A DNA stretch of 64,000 bases from Eleusine coracana subsp. coracana (Eukaryota; Streptophyta; Magnoliopsida; Poales; Poaceae): assembly GCA_032690845.1 (NCBI GenBank), contig CM064433.1, positions 41,104,658-41,168,657 on the forward strand, written 5' to 3'. Position 1 is the first letter of the stretch. Every line of letters starts with the position of its first letter. Both the position numbers and the translations under genes were made by a program. Of the stretch, positions 12,027-23,607 are shown piece by piece. The notes beneath the pieces were generated by a model. It was not told the DNA's origin. It saw nothing but the letters and a program-made list of their open reading frames with translations, and did no database searches.

Positions 12027-12639
12027 TCTCGTCACCCGAGAATGATCCTGGAATGGGACCGTCTTCGTGGTAAGGTGGTTCTGTTATATATTCACGATGA
12101 CATCGTGAGGTTACATGGTGGGGTGTGAACTTGGCAATGCCGCAATAGTGGCGCGGGAGCTCAGGCAGGCGTCACGGTACATAAGAAAGCATGAGATAAA
12201 TCCATGCATTAAGAGTCGGGCATGGGATCTTCTAAACGGATATCTGAACTGTGACTGGGCAGCAATGATTTGTGGTATATATATAGGCACTCTGGATTAT
12301 TAGAAACAGAAGGAGGCATGGTGAGCAGGGTATGTCTGACAAGCAGGCAACGTCATGAGTGTGCGATATGGCCTATGATTTAGAGGAGATAATGCACACC
12401 CTGGTAAGCAGACTGCTATTGTGACATGTTACGAAGTGGAAACTGCCTGATTTAGGTTCCGTTAAGCGTAATGCAGATGCAGCATACCATGGCAGCGAGT
12501 GGCCGCTTGTTATATTTGTCACACCGAGGAGGCTGTCTCGGCGTGCAGGCAAAGTGTTATGAACATGCCTGGATGCATGTGCAATGGATGCAAACGATGC
12601 ATCATAAAAAGATGCATGATATCCACTGAATATTATTCT
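12027..12639. other. no gene recognised
   Basis: No family recognised. ORFs of 62 aa (+, 12115-12303) and 114 aa (-, 12373-12717) have no motif that I know. The second runs into the upstream block of copy B and may be a degraded reading of the divergent minus-strand gene. Confidence 0.3.
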
Positions 12640-12966
12640 AGCTGATGAGGAGTGACGGTGGGATCGACAAAGCGGCAGCAAGCCGGGGTAGGCTTCAGTC
12701 CATATCTCACGTTCCAACTACTGCCCCAAAGCAAAAGTGTGAAGAATGGGAACAACTTGATGCCTTCCAGGCCTATCATGCAAGATCGATGAAGAATGGG
12801 AACATGTTTATGAAAAGAAACGTTAAATTGTCCAGTGCTAAAGGGTTCTTGCTTCTTTGTCATGTTCTATTTATATACATAACGATCATCCTACACCGCC
12901 GCAAAAAGTTGTATGAGAGAAATCACTGAAGAGTCGGTAAGAAATATTACTTCCCTTAATATAGAA
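12640..12966. repeat. upstream block of F-box copy B, left part
   Basis: Matches the other upstream blocks ('gatgccttcca', 'gtccagtgctaaa', 'ctcttgct'-like, then a TATA-like site). It is interrupted at 12967 by a Helitron-like insertion and resumes at about 14040. Confidence 0.65.
12868..12876 (-). promoter_or_regulatory. TATA box of the divergent minus-strand gene
   Basis: ATATAAATA on the minus strand, at the position conserved in the other upstream blocks. Confidence 0.5.
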
Positions 12967-14040
12967 CTAGCAAAGTGCCCGTGCGTTGCGACGGGATTAT
13001 GAAAAATAAAACATTCTGTACGGTTTAAATAAAAAATTATTTATATAATATATTTGTTAAACATATATATTATTATTAATATTTTTATAAGAAAGATTAT
13101 ATTTATATTACTGTTGATGCTTCTTAGTGTACAATTTTATACGCAGAAGCAATCATTTTCTCACTATTTTCCACCATATTCTCATCATAAATATATTTTA
13201 TTATCTCTAATATTAACAATTTTGACATGTAGTGTTGTTTGAGATGTTGCACAATTAGGTGAAATAACACTAAAAAGGTTCAAAGATGAGAAGTAGCAAT
13301 ATGAAGCCTCACTCTGGATTTTCCACAAGTCCATGGCACCTACAAGATACCTCTGTACGTACATGAAACCCAACATGCAAGCCCAATGTTGTGACCTAAT
13401 GACTAAAGATTTTTAGAATGTTTATCTGGAAGGAAAAAACAATTTACGCAGTCCAGAAACAACACTGTATTACGTCACGGTTTTAGACTTCATGACTTGC
13501 TGTAATGAAAAAAGTGTGACAACAAAAGTTGTAGATCTCATCGAGAGCTTTCCGGAATATATATGCATCATATTATTTGGACTCCAGAGCTATAAGATAT
13601 AGACCCCGTAAGGAGATGTGCGTAGAGGAGTCTGAATCGGAACATATATTTTTGCATCGTATATTTGGATACAAAGAATTCTGAATCTGTGAATCTATTG
13701 AATATCAAAGTTGTAAAACTTTTTGAGAGCTACGAGATAAAGTCTGAGTTTGTTTCATTTAAACTACAAACGTAAGAGTTATGATTTTTGAAAGTCGCTG
13801 CTTAATATGGAAGGTATAAAACCGACTTGGATTCAATCTCTAACTTTGTGGACACGAAGTGGATGACCACACCTTAATTAATAACTTTTGTAGAGATAAC
13901 TACGAGTTACACCCCCGTGAAGATGTCAGTGGTGAGGTACGTATGTTTGCATTGCATTCATATCAGCATTTGGGTGTAAATGATCAATGTTAGTGCTCTT
14001 GTGCCTTGATCTGTTTGTACGAGCTCGGTTAATTTGAAGT
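12967..14040 (-). mobile_element. Helitron-like insertion in the upstream block of copy B
   Basis: The left end reads A|CTAGCAAAGTGCCCGTGCG. On the minus strand this is a GC hairpin followed by CTAG and then T, the form of a Helitron 3' terminus. Compared with the related blocks at 5560-5620 and 7195-7260, the host sequence breaks at about 12966 and resumes at about 14040 ('gcaaaatacatga', 'gcagaaaaaatgttt'), so the insert is about 1.07 kb. The 5' TC end could not be placed exactly. No RepHel coding sequence is visible. Confidence 0.55.
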
Positions 14041-14391
14041 TTGGGCTTCAGCAAAATACATGAATAAATGTCCTGAATTCCAAGCAGAAAAAATGTTTAA
14101 ATTGAAAAATTTATAGGTTTATGATTGTTAATCATCACTGAGTCGTAAATAAAAAGCACAGTCATTGGCATAGAGAAACGAAATTTATTTTGATAATTAA
14201 TAAGGATCGGACGTAACTTATGGCAGGAGACTGAAGTGCAAGTAGTTGTGAATGCAGAGGAGAGATCCTATTCGACTCCAACTCCAATAAACTCGATCAC
14301 ATGGAACACAACATCCGTGTGCGTGTCTATTCTCTAGTTATAACTCCTCATAATACATCCTGTTGTACACGTTCGGCGCACGCAACGCATC
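14040..14391. repeat. upstream block of F-box copy B, right part
   Basis: Collinear with 22970-23480, 31112-31347 and 61400-61610. It contains the leader-like motifs 'gactgaagtgcaag', 'ttcgactccaa' and 'cgtgtgcgtgt' shortly before the F-box ATG. Confidence 0.7.
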
Positions 14392-14690
14392 ATGGCCGCA
14401 GATGTGGAGCCGCCACCGCCGTGGTAGACGAACCTCCCTGCAGGACATCACGGCAGCTGTCCTCCACCACCTCCCGTCCCACGCTGATCGTGCTCGCTTC
14501 GCCGCCGTTGCCATGGCTCGTGCTCCCGGACGGCACATTCTTCAGCTTTCCTGCCTCACCTGCAGCCTTCCAATTCTCTGATGCGACACAATACCATGGA
14601 TCATGCAACGACTAGCTCCTATTCGACACCGGTTAGGATCGGCACCGGCTGCTGAACCCATTCTCGTCAGAAACCATGCAGTTTACCCTC
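14392..14690 (+). pseudogene. F-box/DUF295 copy B (internally deleted)
   Basis: The ATG at 14392 opens MAADVEPPPPW followed by TAG where copy G has serine. After frameshifts the F-box helix is legible at DNA level ('gcagctgtcctccaccacctcc', 'cgcttcgccgccgttgcc'). The segment then jumps directly to 'atggctcgtgctcccggacgg', so the CSTWRAV and linker codons present in G are deleted. The DUF295 start (LPDGTFFSFPAS) and YHGSCND follow, then the copy fades after about 14690. It is clearly non-functional. Confidence 0.85.
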
Positions 14691-14699
14691 TGTTTATCA

Positions 14700-15280
14700 T
14701 CGTTGTCTTGTCTGCATGCAAATTAGGTTGAAACCGTGATGTAGTGCCTGGAAGACTGGAAGAGCATATGTGAACTGTCACAGTTGGCGGCGACACCTGT
14801 TTGAGTCCTTCGTCACATATGGAATGCCGATTACCTTCAGCCCACGCCGCCATCTCGTGTGCAACGGCCTAGTGATGCCCAGCATCTCTGTCATTAGACA
14901 AGAGGCCAAGCCCTGGCTCTGCCTTCTCCGATGAGCAATGTAGCCGATTAGATCTCCGTTGCAGTACGGCCATTCTAGCTTCCAAATTGAAAACTCCCAC
15001 GTTGGGCATTTGGGCTAGCCTGCCAGTACGAATATATATACACCAAGATTGCTGCAACACCATTTAAGCGTATTCATCAGAACACCACGGTCGATTATAT
15101 CATCTCACGTGGAAATCTTTTCATAGACCACGGTCGAATATAATGTGGGCTTGAGAAGTCGAGACGCGTTCAAGGCATGAGTACTGACCAAGCGAAGGAT
15201 TTCCATGCTATGCATCTGTACAGAGTAATAGACTAAATGGTGACCTACCAGGAGACGAAGCCAACTGGTAGTAATGGCAT
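14700..15280. other. no gene recognised
   Basis: Sequence following truncated copy B. No domain or repeat family recognised. Short ORFs on the minus strand are unremarkable. Confidence 0.3.
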
Positions 15281-15290
15281 TGTACCTGAC

Positions 15291-15665
15291 GTTTTTAAAA
15301 TTCCTCACCAATGCTCTTACAAAAAATAGAGTAATAGCGGTTTTTAAAATTCCTCACCAATGCAATTACAAAAAATAGGCTATATACATTTTTCAAGTAC
15401 CTACTATTTACCAAATAGTTCACGTAGCATTTGTTGGCAATTGCAAATGGCCAAGTGCCATATTTCAGTTCTTTTATTTTCTAAAATTTCTTTGATAACT
15501 ATTAGATCATTTTTAGCAGTTGCAAAACTGCTCACAGATTGAAAGATTATTTGTTGACAGTTGCAAATTGTCCACGAACATTATTTCAATTCTTTTAAAA
15601 TTCCTTTCATAGCTATTAGATCCTTTTTATCGGTTGCAAAATTTCTCGTAGATTGAAAGATTATT
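15291..15665. repeat. local tandem duplications (about 70 bp and about 118 bp)
   Basis: A unit containing 'tttttaaaattcctcaccaatgc' occurs twice within 15291-15379. It is followed by a second, longer pair (about 15425-15540 and 15545-15665) sharing 'gttgcaaa', 'ctattagatc' and 'agattgaaagattatt'. Confidence 0.75.
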
Positions 15666-15669
15666 CCAA

Positions 15670-16816
15670 GATCTTTTTCACCTCTTCTTACCAGGTGACT
15701 CCGTAACCTAGCCAGACATCCACCGACGTGGATGTAGCCTCTTAGCAGTTAGCAAGACCATTCATCTATCCTAATGTAATATTATAGCTGCAGTAGATTC
15801 TACAGATCTCCACATCTCCTATCTTATGTTCTCAGTAGGTGATCTCTCATGGGTCATCGTAGACTTCTAAAATGGGAACACCTCAGCCCTGGTGCTACGA
15901 ATTCCAATGGGAGTAATAATTTTAGAAAAGCTCGGAGCAAGATGATAATTTAAATAATAAATTACATATGCTGGCATAGAAGCGGCAAATTTGTGCGTGA
16001 ACGAACAATCAACCTATCACCATATGGAGGTGGGACTCCACCACCTTCTCGCCTAACGCCAATATGGTTGAATCCAATCTTCTCTTCCCCAGCTATGTAA
16101 CCTAAACAATTGCCTCGCCCCCGCTTGCATCAGGTTTTATGGTTTCAACAACTCCATTCACAAAGGAAAAGAGAAGGACAACAAAGTGCTAGATGAAGCT
16201 AGGGAAAACACAATTGTACTTTTTTCAATCAAAAAAATCTACATATCTTTAAAAGATGCAACGCACTAACAATCATTTAATGTTATTTCTCTCAACTCTC
16301 AGTGAGCCACACCACCTGAAAACCGCAGCCATCCGATCATCAGATTGCTCTCTCATCTGACGGCTCATATCTTACATGCACGTTGCATTCCTGTTCCATC
16401 ACACGCTAGCACCCAAAATTTTTGTTTGGCACTAAGCAAACAATCAGTCAAAGAGCAAATGGTATCAGAAACTGCAATCGTTGCTCAGACAATCAAGTAT
16501 GCCGGATTAATGGTGTTTTCAATTCTATTTTGCAGCTCACCTTCACAAGAGAGTATTCCTCCTTCATGACCACGCCCCCCTCTTCTTTACTCATCCTTCA
16601 CTGCAAATGGCGTTAGAGAGAGAATTGAATCCCCAATCAAGAGACCACCACATTTAATGACGCACATGGCATTAATCTTCCATAATTAGTCATGTTAACA
16701 CTACGAAATAGTGAAGCATCCCACTCCATGGCATTAATCTTCCATAATCAGTCACATTACAAAATAATCTAGCTACCGACCTCTCGCTTGCATTTCTTTT
16801 GTCTTATTAATCTATC
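15670..16816. other. no gene recognised
   Basis: No ORF with a recognisable domain. A phrase with 'catggcattaatcttccataat' occurs twice (near 16665 and 16728). Confidence 0.3.
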
Positions 16817-16826
16817 ATCCCTAGAT

Positions 16827-18628
16827 TGTGAAGGACCAAGAAGCCGACCAGAGGGAGGGGGGGGGGGGCGTTGAATGAGAGCCAATTAAAATTCTCCAAG
16901 AGAACTTGGCCTATGTCCTGATTACAACCCGAGCCAACCTCTAAACCGATCACCAAGGCTACACACACCAACTTGTGATGTGCTAACCCTAGGAGTGATC
17001 AACTACAGTAGCGGAGCATAGCGGAAACAAAAGGGAACAACAAAGACTTCAATCAGTCAAAGAAGCGCACACAAGTCATCTTACTGGATTACCATCGACA
17101 GTGCCGGTTGGCACCATCGGCAGTGCTGGTAAAACCCATCGACAGTGCCGGTGAGGAATTCTCAAATGCAGTAAATAGAGCGCATCGGTAGTGCCGGCCT
17201 GGCCATCGGCAGTGTCGGTGCAGGGTTCGGACTCAAGCCACCGAAAGTGCTGGTCGTGGCATCGGTAGTGCTGATCCGAGTTCTGACCCACCGGCAGTGC
17301 CGGTCCTGGTCATCGGTAGTGCCGATCAACCTTCACAGAACAGAAAAAGGTTTCGGGATTAGGCAAAAACTTGACCAAAACCTAATCAAATGAACTCCAA
17401 ATGATACGATTTTTGGACCAGTGAATCCTCAACACATCACAACCCTATTCCTAGAAGATCCACTCGATTGGCTCAAGGATTCATCACAAATTTCAGATCT
17501 TGTGCCAAGAACACCAAAAAGGAGAAACTTGAGAAATCCTTCAAATCAAAGGTGCTAGAGCTCTTAATTCGGTCAAGGACCCATGAATGATTGTTCTAGC
17601 TCATTATAGCACTAAGATCCCCCAAGAAATCCGCCCCTAAACTTGCCCGAAAGTGAGATAAAAAATCCACGAAAATAGCTCCAAAAATAGAGAAAAAGAG
17701 AAATTTGGGATTTAGGGAGAGAGAAAGATCTTGAGCACGAAAATGATTCTCATATCATAGAAACATGCTTATAAGATCCATGGATACAAGGCTAGGAAGC
17801 CACCCTCTTCCTCCCACTATTTGTAAGAGAAAGAGGTATCTCTCACGCACACTCTCCTCTCCTCTATTACATGAACACCTCTCCTAGCACTTTGAATGAA
17901 GTCTCAACAAAGCTAATGGGAAGAGACACCTCTCCCACCAGCCACATCTCTCCTTATATAGGCCTACGGTCCAAGACAACTCTACCTTTGAACTATAACT
18001 CATTGCCACCTACCACCAGGGGCAAAACGGTCCAACTCTTTTTCCTTCGCCCGAACGTCATCGAGCCCTTCACAACTTTGCTTCGCCTCGATGCAAGCTC
18101 CGTGATAGTGCCACATGCACCACAAACCACCGCCACCAGTTTTGAGGCCCAAACTGAGAAACCACCTTGCATGCTTCTCAAAGAGTGACTTCATGCTCAC
18201 TTCCACCGAAGCAAGACTTCATGATCTTGACGCGTGCCACCTCGTCCCGTGATCCTCCTTGCCAGCAAGTCTCTCCCGCCTCCGGTCCATTGGAAGCCTC
18301 TACTTGCACCGATGTCCGATCACCTTTGACTTGGTCAACCCCACCGTATTGATCACCACCCATGGTTTTGAGGCTCAACCGCAAAACCGTCTGTGCCTCT
18401 TGCCTCGCCACATGTATGGTATAGATCACCCTTGACTTCACCCGACCTCCTGATCGTCCGGCCTCAAGTCTCCTACTTGTGCCCGATCCTCTCGCCGTTG
18501 ACCGCCAAGTTGACTCCAATGACCTACACATCATGAGACAAGCAAACACATTTCCCATCTTCTGCAAACTCTCCAACATCCTCACTAACTCCGGTTAGTC
18601 AAAACCATGATATGCACAAACTCATGCA
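16827..18628. mobile_element. 1.8-kb TG...CA element flanked by a 10-bp direct repeat
   Basis: It begins TGTGAAGGACC and ends CTCATGCA. The flanks are identical 10-mers ATCCCTAGAT at 16817-16826 and 18629-18638. TG...CA ends and the G-rich start (16855-16870) suggest a copia-type solo LTR, but LTR retrotransposons make 4-6 bp duplications, so a 10-bp duplication fits a Mutator-like mechanism better. No terminal inverted repeat is evident. The interior carries a minisatellite (17083-17335). ORFs near 17871-18585 are on both strands and look non-coding. Confidence 0.55.
17083..17335. repeat. minisatellite built on CATCGGCAGTGCCGG
   Basis: About nine irregularly spaced copies of CATCGGYAGTGCYGG or close variants, separated by 8 to 45 bases. 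Each unit is itself near-palindromic (CCGGCAGTGCCGG). Confidence 0.85.
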
Positions 18629-18638
18629 ATCCCTAGAT

Positions 18639-20540
18639 TCCCGCATTTCAACTCAAACACCAACTCAACCAATGTCAATTACTTATCACATATTGCAAAC
18701 CATGGCACATATCCACATGGTTTCTCAGATTGTTTCTCCTCCTCACCAATTCATCCCTATTCTCATACAAAACCACCAAGCATGGCCGTGACATTTTTGA
18801 CCGATTGTCTCAATGAGCCTTCTTCTCAACACTGGTTGTTGAGCTTGCAAGAAAGCAGCTTAGCGCTGGCCGTCTGGCTTCGAGCTCCCGGCAACCTGTC
18901 CTACCATTGTGGAGGCCCATCGATACTCCTTCCAACCTGCTTTACCATTCCAGAGGGAGTGAAATGGAAGATTGTACAAAAATCTACCCATGCAGACTCA
19001 GCTTTCATCAGATACGTCTGCATTTCAGTTCTGATTTTCGTTTGTTTCATCATGCCATAAGATATTTTTGCATTTGCATTCTAATGATACTTTCTACTGC
19101 TTTCTGTACAAGCTGTGTTTTTTAGTCAAAGATATAAAACACAGAAGAGCAGTTATTTTTGAATAGGAAGGGAGCAATTATCTTTTTAATCGGATGATTT
19201 TCAATTATTCATCACGATATCACTTCCTATTGGTTTCAGTACTTTTCAGAAAAATCACATGCAAGACGTTGTTCGGTGTCCCAGTTTCAATTTACAGTTG
19301 GGAAGACATTGGAGCGTACTGCAGTTAAAGCCTATATTACGCTGACCTTGAATTAGAACGCTTACACTTTTTTATTTAATTGTCGTGCGGGGCATCAAAG
19401 TAGTTATTTCGTCGATTAAGCCTTGATTAATTATGTGTTGTTTATTTGATCAAACAGAATTGAAAGTAAGATGTATTTAACCGTGCCCATTTGTTTCAAA
19501 GTCCCACGTGCTTGACGATGCCAATTTGTTTGGTCACGCAAGTGACATTTCTCTGTACGTTGCTACCAAGATTGTGCAATGCTGAAATTATAGTTTATTT
19601 TCAAGCAGAGGTGCTTGGAATATTCGTTGCTATTTCACTTACTATACCTGAGCTTAGCAGATACAATTAGCGCTGTGTGATATTTCTTAGTCTAGATCTC
19701 CCTTCCACTATTTATTTTTTTTCTTCTGATGTTCTCTTTACGTTCCCCTTAGTAAGATAGCTAGCTGTATCTGTATGGACCGTGTTAATTCTTATGTGTA
19801 TATAACTGCATCAATTCCTGTCTGATAAATCCAACTACGATCTACATTTTATTTGTTTGCATAGAGTATTCAGCTGGTAGCTGCATCCTAGAGCCTGAGA
19901 TTCTGGGGTCGTATTGCCCATTTGCAAAAAAATATATTATCTTTTCCTTTGTTTTAAAAAAATCTTCTGATTTTGGTATCATATACTAAAAGTTATACGG
20001 CAAACTTAGCTTTTACTGTTGATAATTTCAAAATATTCAAGTCACTTGATTTTGTAGTATTCGTCTGTGCAACATGTTTCGGGGACCAAAATCAACGTGC
20101 AAAGATCTGATTTTCTCTAATTTGTGGCACTGTCTTAGTTGCCTACATTGTCTATTTCAGATTTTCAGTGTAGCAAGAGAAACATGTGGACAACATTACA
20201 CTAGCGCATGGTCGTAGTGATTTAATAATAATTATATTTATATTAACCAGTCTTTGCCATTTTTATATCTGACGAGCTAATGACAGAAATTGGGCTGCAG
20301 TCATTGAGGAGGTAGAAGTTTTCTGTTTACTCCTTCCAGTTTTTACTGACAATGTTAGAATAAGATAATATTTCATTTCAAGCTCTGTAAGTTGTCCTAG
20401 CAACATCCGTTAAAAATCGTTTATTGCTAGCATGAGTATTTCCATTTTAGTTGTTTTATTGATCAACACAAATTGATTCTACATTGTTATAAATCACGAT
20501 TTTGAACATTCCTTTTTTTCACAGTTCTTTCTCAGTAAAG
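18639..20540. other. no gene recognised
   Basis: Mostly AT-rich. A short ORF at 18782-19060 has no recognisable domain. Confidence 0.3.
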
Positions 20541-20557
20541 TTTTACAAATGATCTAT

Positions 20558-20585
20558 CCCGCAGCAATGCGTGGGGTATTTACTA
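20558..20585 (+). mobile_element. Helitron-like 3' terminus
   Basis: 'ccgcagcaatgcgtgg' forms a short hairpin, followed by 'ggtatttactag' and then T. This is the pattern of a Helitron 3' end on the + strand, with the element body to the left. No 5' end was identified. Confidence 0.45.
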
Positions 20586-20999
20586 GTATTAGTGGTACGT
20601 AAGCTAATTCTATCAAATCGAGTGCTATGAGAGCAATTTTACATGACAAGAAAAGGTTATCAATAAAGATGAAGGTAAAGGAGAAATATTAGAATAAATC
20701 ATCCCAATAGTCGAGACAAAGAACCATATTCGATACCAATGTATGCATAAGAAGGGTCCTAAAATAAACAATACGGACCAATATAATCTTCAGTAATATT
20801 TGACATAATAATTAAGATAAAGATACTCAATTATTTGACTCAGATTTTTATGAAATATTTTAATAATTGAGTTTATATCAGGTGTAATTATATCATTTGG
20901 AAAAACTATCTTACTATTTCCTAAAAATGATACGGAGACTAGCCACGCAAATGTGCCGACAGATTGGCTAGTTAAATAGGAAGAAATGATTTGGGGTTT
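20586..20999. other. no gene recognised
   Basis: AT-rich. A minus-strand ORF of 88 aa (20790-21056) has no recognisable motif. Confidence 0.3.
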
Positions 21000-21289
21000 G
21001 GAGCGTTTTTTTTTGTTCTGGAGACACGTAAGTTGTAAGCAATTGTCAGGAAACAAAACGGATCTTGGTTATGATTAGAAGTATATGTCAACACAAATAA
21101 AAAACATAGGATTGCAGTTCTTCAAACTATCGTGCCAATTGCCAGGAGCGTTTTTTTTTGTTCTGGAGACACGTAAGTTGTAAGCAATTGTCAGGAAACA
21201 AAACGGATCTTGGTTATGATTAGAAGTATATGTCAACACAAATAAAAAACATAGGATTGCAGTTCTTCAAACTATCGTGCCAATTGCCA
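21000..21289. repeat. perfect 145-bp tandem duplication
   Basis: Unit 21000-21144 is repeated without visible change at 21145-21289. It starts 'ggagcgtttttttttgttc' and ends 'cgtgccaattgcca'. The lack of divergence implies a recent event or an assembly error. Confidence 0.97.
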
Positions 21290-21990
21290 CCACAGTTATC
21301 ATACTAAACTTTCCTTAAAAGAATCCATGTATATTACAACCAATTAACTACGATATCCCAGAGCTACGCGCGTGGTTTTTACCTAGTTGTTATTTGGTCG
21401 TTTGGACCACTGCCTTAGTGTACAAGCTTTGGCGTTGTCCCTCTCCACTAATGAATCTGCAGAGGCACTCGATACCCGAAATTTTGCTGTTGTAGGAGAG
21501 CAATTACATCATCCTAGCTGCGGAGCCGTGGTACTATGTGGCAATATTCAGAGTACGTAACACCTGAAAACAATGAAAAAAGGTATGAGGACACAATGGC
21601 CAAATGGTGGCTTGAGATAATTTTGGATGATGAATTTATCACGCAATGGTTGCTGTGGCGCAAACACTAGAAACTATTTTACTTTATATACCTTATGTGC
21701 AGAAATGGTTGCCGTCAATTTCTTGATGTCTCCCAGGCCTATTGCTTGCTTGTTGGTGTGAAGAAGATTAAGAATGGTTGAATAAGGGATCTCTGTTTTA
21801 CGAAACTCATATTGCGGTATTTATAACCAAATGCCCTCATGTGCAGCTCTAGAAAATGAAACATTAATTCAAGAAACATAAATATAGTTTTGATCTTTCT
21901 TTCGTTCTTTCACCTACTCTGTATATTACTTCATGCAAATATATGTGTGGGCATCTGGTAAATCTGTCGGCAGTATATATAGAGCCTTCC
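21290..21990. other. no gene recognised
   Basis: No domain or element terminus recognised. It precedes the 3' block shared with the copy F unit. Confidence 0.3.
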
Positions 21991-21999
21991 CTGTGACCT

Positions 22000-22430
22000 T
22001 AATCCATTTTCTTCATGGCGTATATTGCAAGATCTTCATTTCTATTAGCTTGCACGCAAGGAATGCTGTGGTAGTTGCCTTTTTGTTTCCCAGGGAATAC
22101 TGGTCGTGTCGCGGTACTTTCTTCACAAGTACTTGCAGTAAAGGAACGCTTTCTGGCAAAAGGAAAACCTGCTCTCATTCTATCAGCATTATATGTCATC
22201 TATTTTTGTTTTCGATCCACATGATGATGAATGACAACGTCCGTACTATCTTGTCATATGAATCATGACACACTCCCTTCATTATGTAAATGATGTTGTT
22301 TCCATCAAAAATTTTGACATACGGCCAGTACAAAACTACTATCAGGAACGACATCATTTTTGGAACACAGGATGAAAGTATTTAGCTATTGGTGACAATA
22401 ATAAGAGACAATAGGTAAACTTTTAAGTTT
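22000..22430. repeat. 3' flanking block shared with 55540-55920
   Basis: Collinear with 55540-55920 over several hundred bases. Shared landmarks are 'attagcttgcacgcaa', 'gtactttcttcacaa', 'ggaaaacctgctctcat', 'gaatgacaacg' and 'acatayggccagtacaaaa'. At 55540 the block directly follows an F-box C-terminus, so here it marks the 3' flank of a lost or strongly diverged F-box copy. Confidence 0.8.
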
Positions 22431-22810
22431 GATAGCCCCCGATTTCAATAAAGAACTTGAAGCAACTCCAACCAACAGCGATCCCCGATTGAAATCCACC
22501 TATGGTGAACTTGTCGCTACTCTGACAAACAAAGCAATCATGCACACAAAAGGAGATATGCATGTCAACCTTATAACGACTCATTTGGTCCATTTTAGAC
22601 TGCATCTGAAGGTTCTGCCTCCACGGCCCGTGGGCGACGCAAAACCGATGCCCGCATGCTAGATCATGCATAGCTGCACGAAGCCCAAGGAAGATTTTTC
22701 TAGTTAGTTACGCAGTGATATGCTGGGGCTATTAAAGTTTGCTGTCCACTGTGTGCTACCAAGTGCCTCCTAGTGGAAGTGTGAGCCACAGACTTCTTGG
22801 TGGCTTCCAT
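22423..22810 (-). pseudogene. divergent minus-strand gene, copy near F-box C
   Basis: The conserved minus-strand ATG lies at 22810 (MEATKKSVAHTSTRRHLVAH), 113 bp downstream of a TATA-like box at 22915-22923. Further left on the minus strand the segment reads RQNLQMQSKMDQMSRYKVDM, which aligns with RQNVQSHSRIEMLYLKVD of the 28164-28435 relic and RQNLQMQSGMGQMTRCKVDL at 55893-56123. The plus-strand 77-aa ORF over the same bases (22429-22662) is also conserved in part, so the coding strand is not fully certain. No known domain recognised. Confidence 0.4.
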
Positions 22811-23480
22811 GCCTATGATGCAACAATATGTACTCGCTAGGACAAAAAAAAATTGAATTGCGACAACAGAATGTGGGACTGTCCAGTGCCAAATTTCTCT
22901 TGCTCCTTTGTTTGTATTTGTAGACCTATTTTCTGTGATAACTTTACACGTAAAAAGAAACATAACAATTGCCTTAGGTCAGTGCATTCAAAACATAGTT
23001 TGTGACCTTATTTTTTTTAAAAAAAATCACTGGTGTGGTGTTACTAAGAAACATTATTACTGCACTGAATGACTGTGAGCTGTATTACCACGGTGAAGGT
23101 GTCAGTGGAAGGCCCCTGGGTTCTCATTCGTGTTTAAATGTTATGTGCCCTACCACCCATGATAACTTCCTAGCAGATTCAGTTTTAGTCACCAAGTTAG
23201 CATAATGAAGCCCTATAAGAAACACCACCATAACGTAGAAACCAAAATTTTATTCTGAGATTATAGGACTTGATCGGTTGAAAGTAACTTATGCTAGGAG
23301 AGCGAAGCACAAGTATAAACATACCTGAATTTCATAATGTAGAGGACGACCTGTTGGACTCCAAATCCAACAAACACGACCTCCTAGAATACATCCGTCT
23401 GCATGTGTATATACTTGCGCTACCATACAAGTCCCAATTCCTCGAACACAACCTATCGAGTAAACACTGGCGAACACATC
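22811..23480. repeat. upstream block of F-box copy C
   Basis: Collinear with 29498-30182 plus 31112-31347, and with 56233-56431 plus 61056-61610. It ends 'cctatcgagtaaacactgg' just before the F-box ATG, the leader shared by E and G. It lacks the two insertions present in those copies. Confidence 0.75.
22915..22923 (-). promoter_or_regulatory. TATA-like box of the divergent minus-strand gene
   Basis: CTACAAATA on the minus strand, one substitution from CTATAAATA in related copies and at the same spacing from the ATG. Confidence 0.4.
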
Positions 23481-23607
23481 ATGGCCAAAGTAGTGCAGCA
23501 GTCGCTGCCACAATGGTCGATGCACCACCCGTAGGAGATCACAGAAGCTGTCCTCCGCCACCACTCTTCCCACACTGACAGCATCCATGTTGCCGTTGTT
23601 TCCTCTA
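23481..23607 (+). pseudogene. F-box/DUF295 copy C, N-terminal part (5' of TRIM)
   Basis: The ATG at 23481 opens MAKVVQQSLPQWSMHHP followed by an in-frame TAG, then EITEAVLRHHSSHTDSIHVAVVSS. This aligns with the F-box PPEIAAAVLRHIPSHADRIRFAAVCST of copy G. The frame is cut at the CST codons by the TRIM insertion and resumes at 24251 (S/TWRAV, QQRPSLPW). Confidence 0.88.

Noticed and set aside
17083..17335. CRISPR array
   Set aside because: Units are short, irregularly spaced and variable, the genome is a plant, and there are no cas genes.
23291..23578. A 95-codon ORF ahead of and over copy C
   Set aside because: It overlaps the leader and F-box codons in a different frame from the conserved one.
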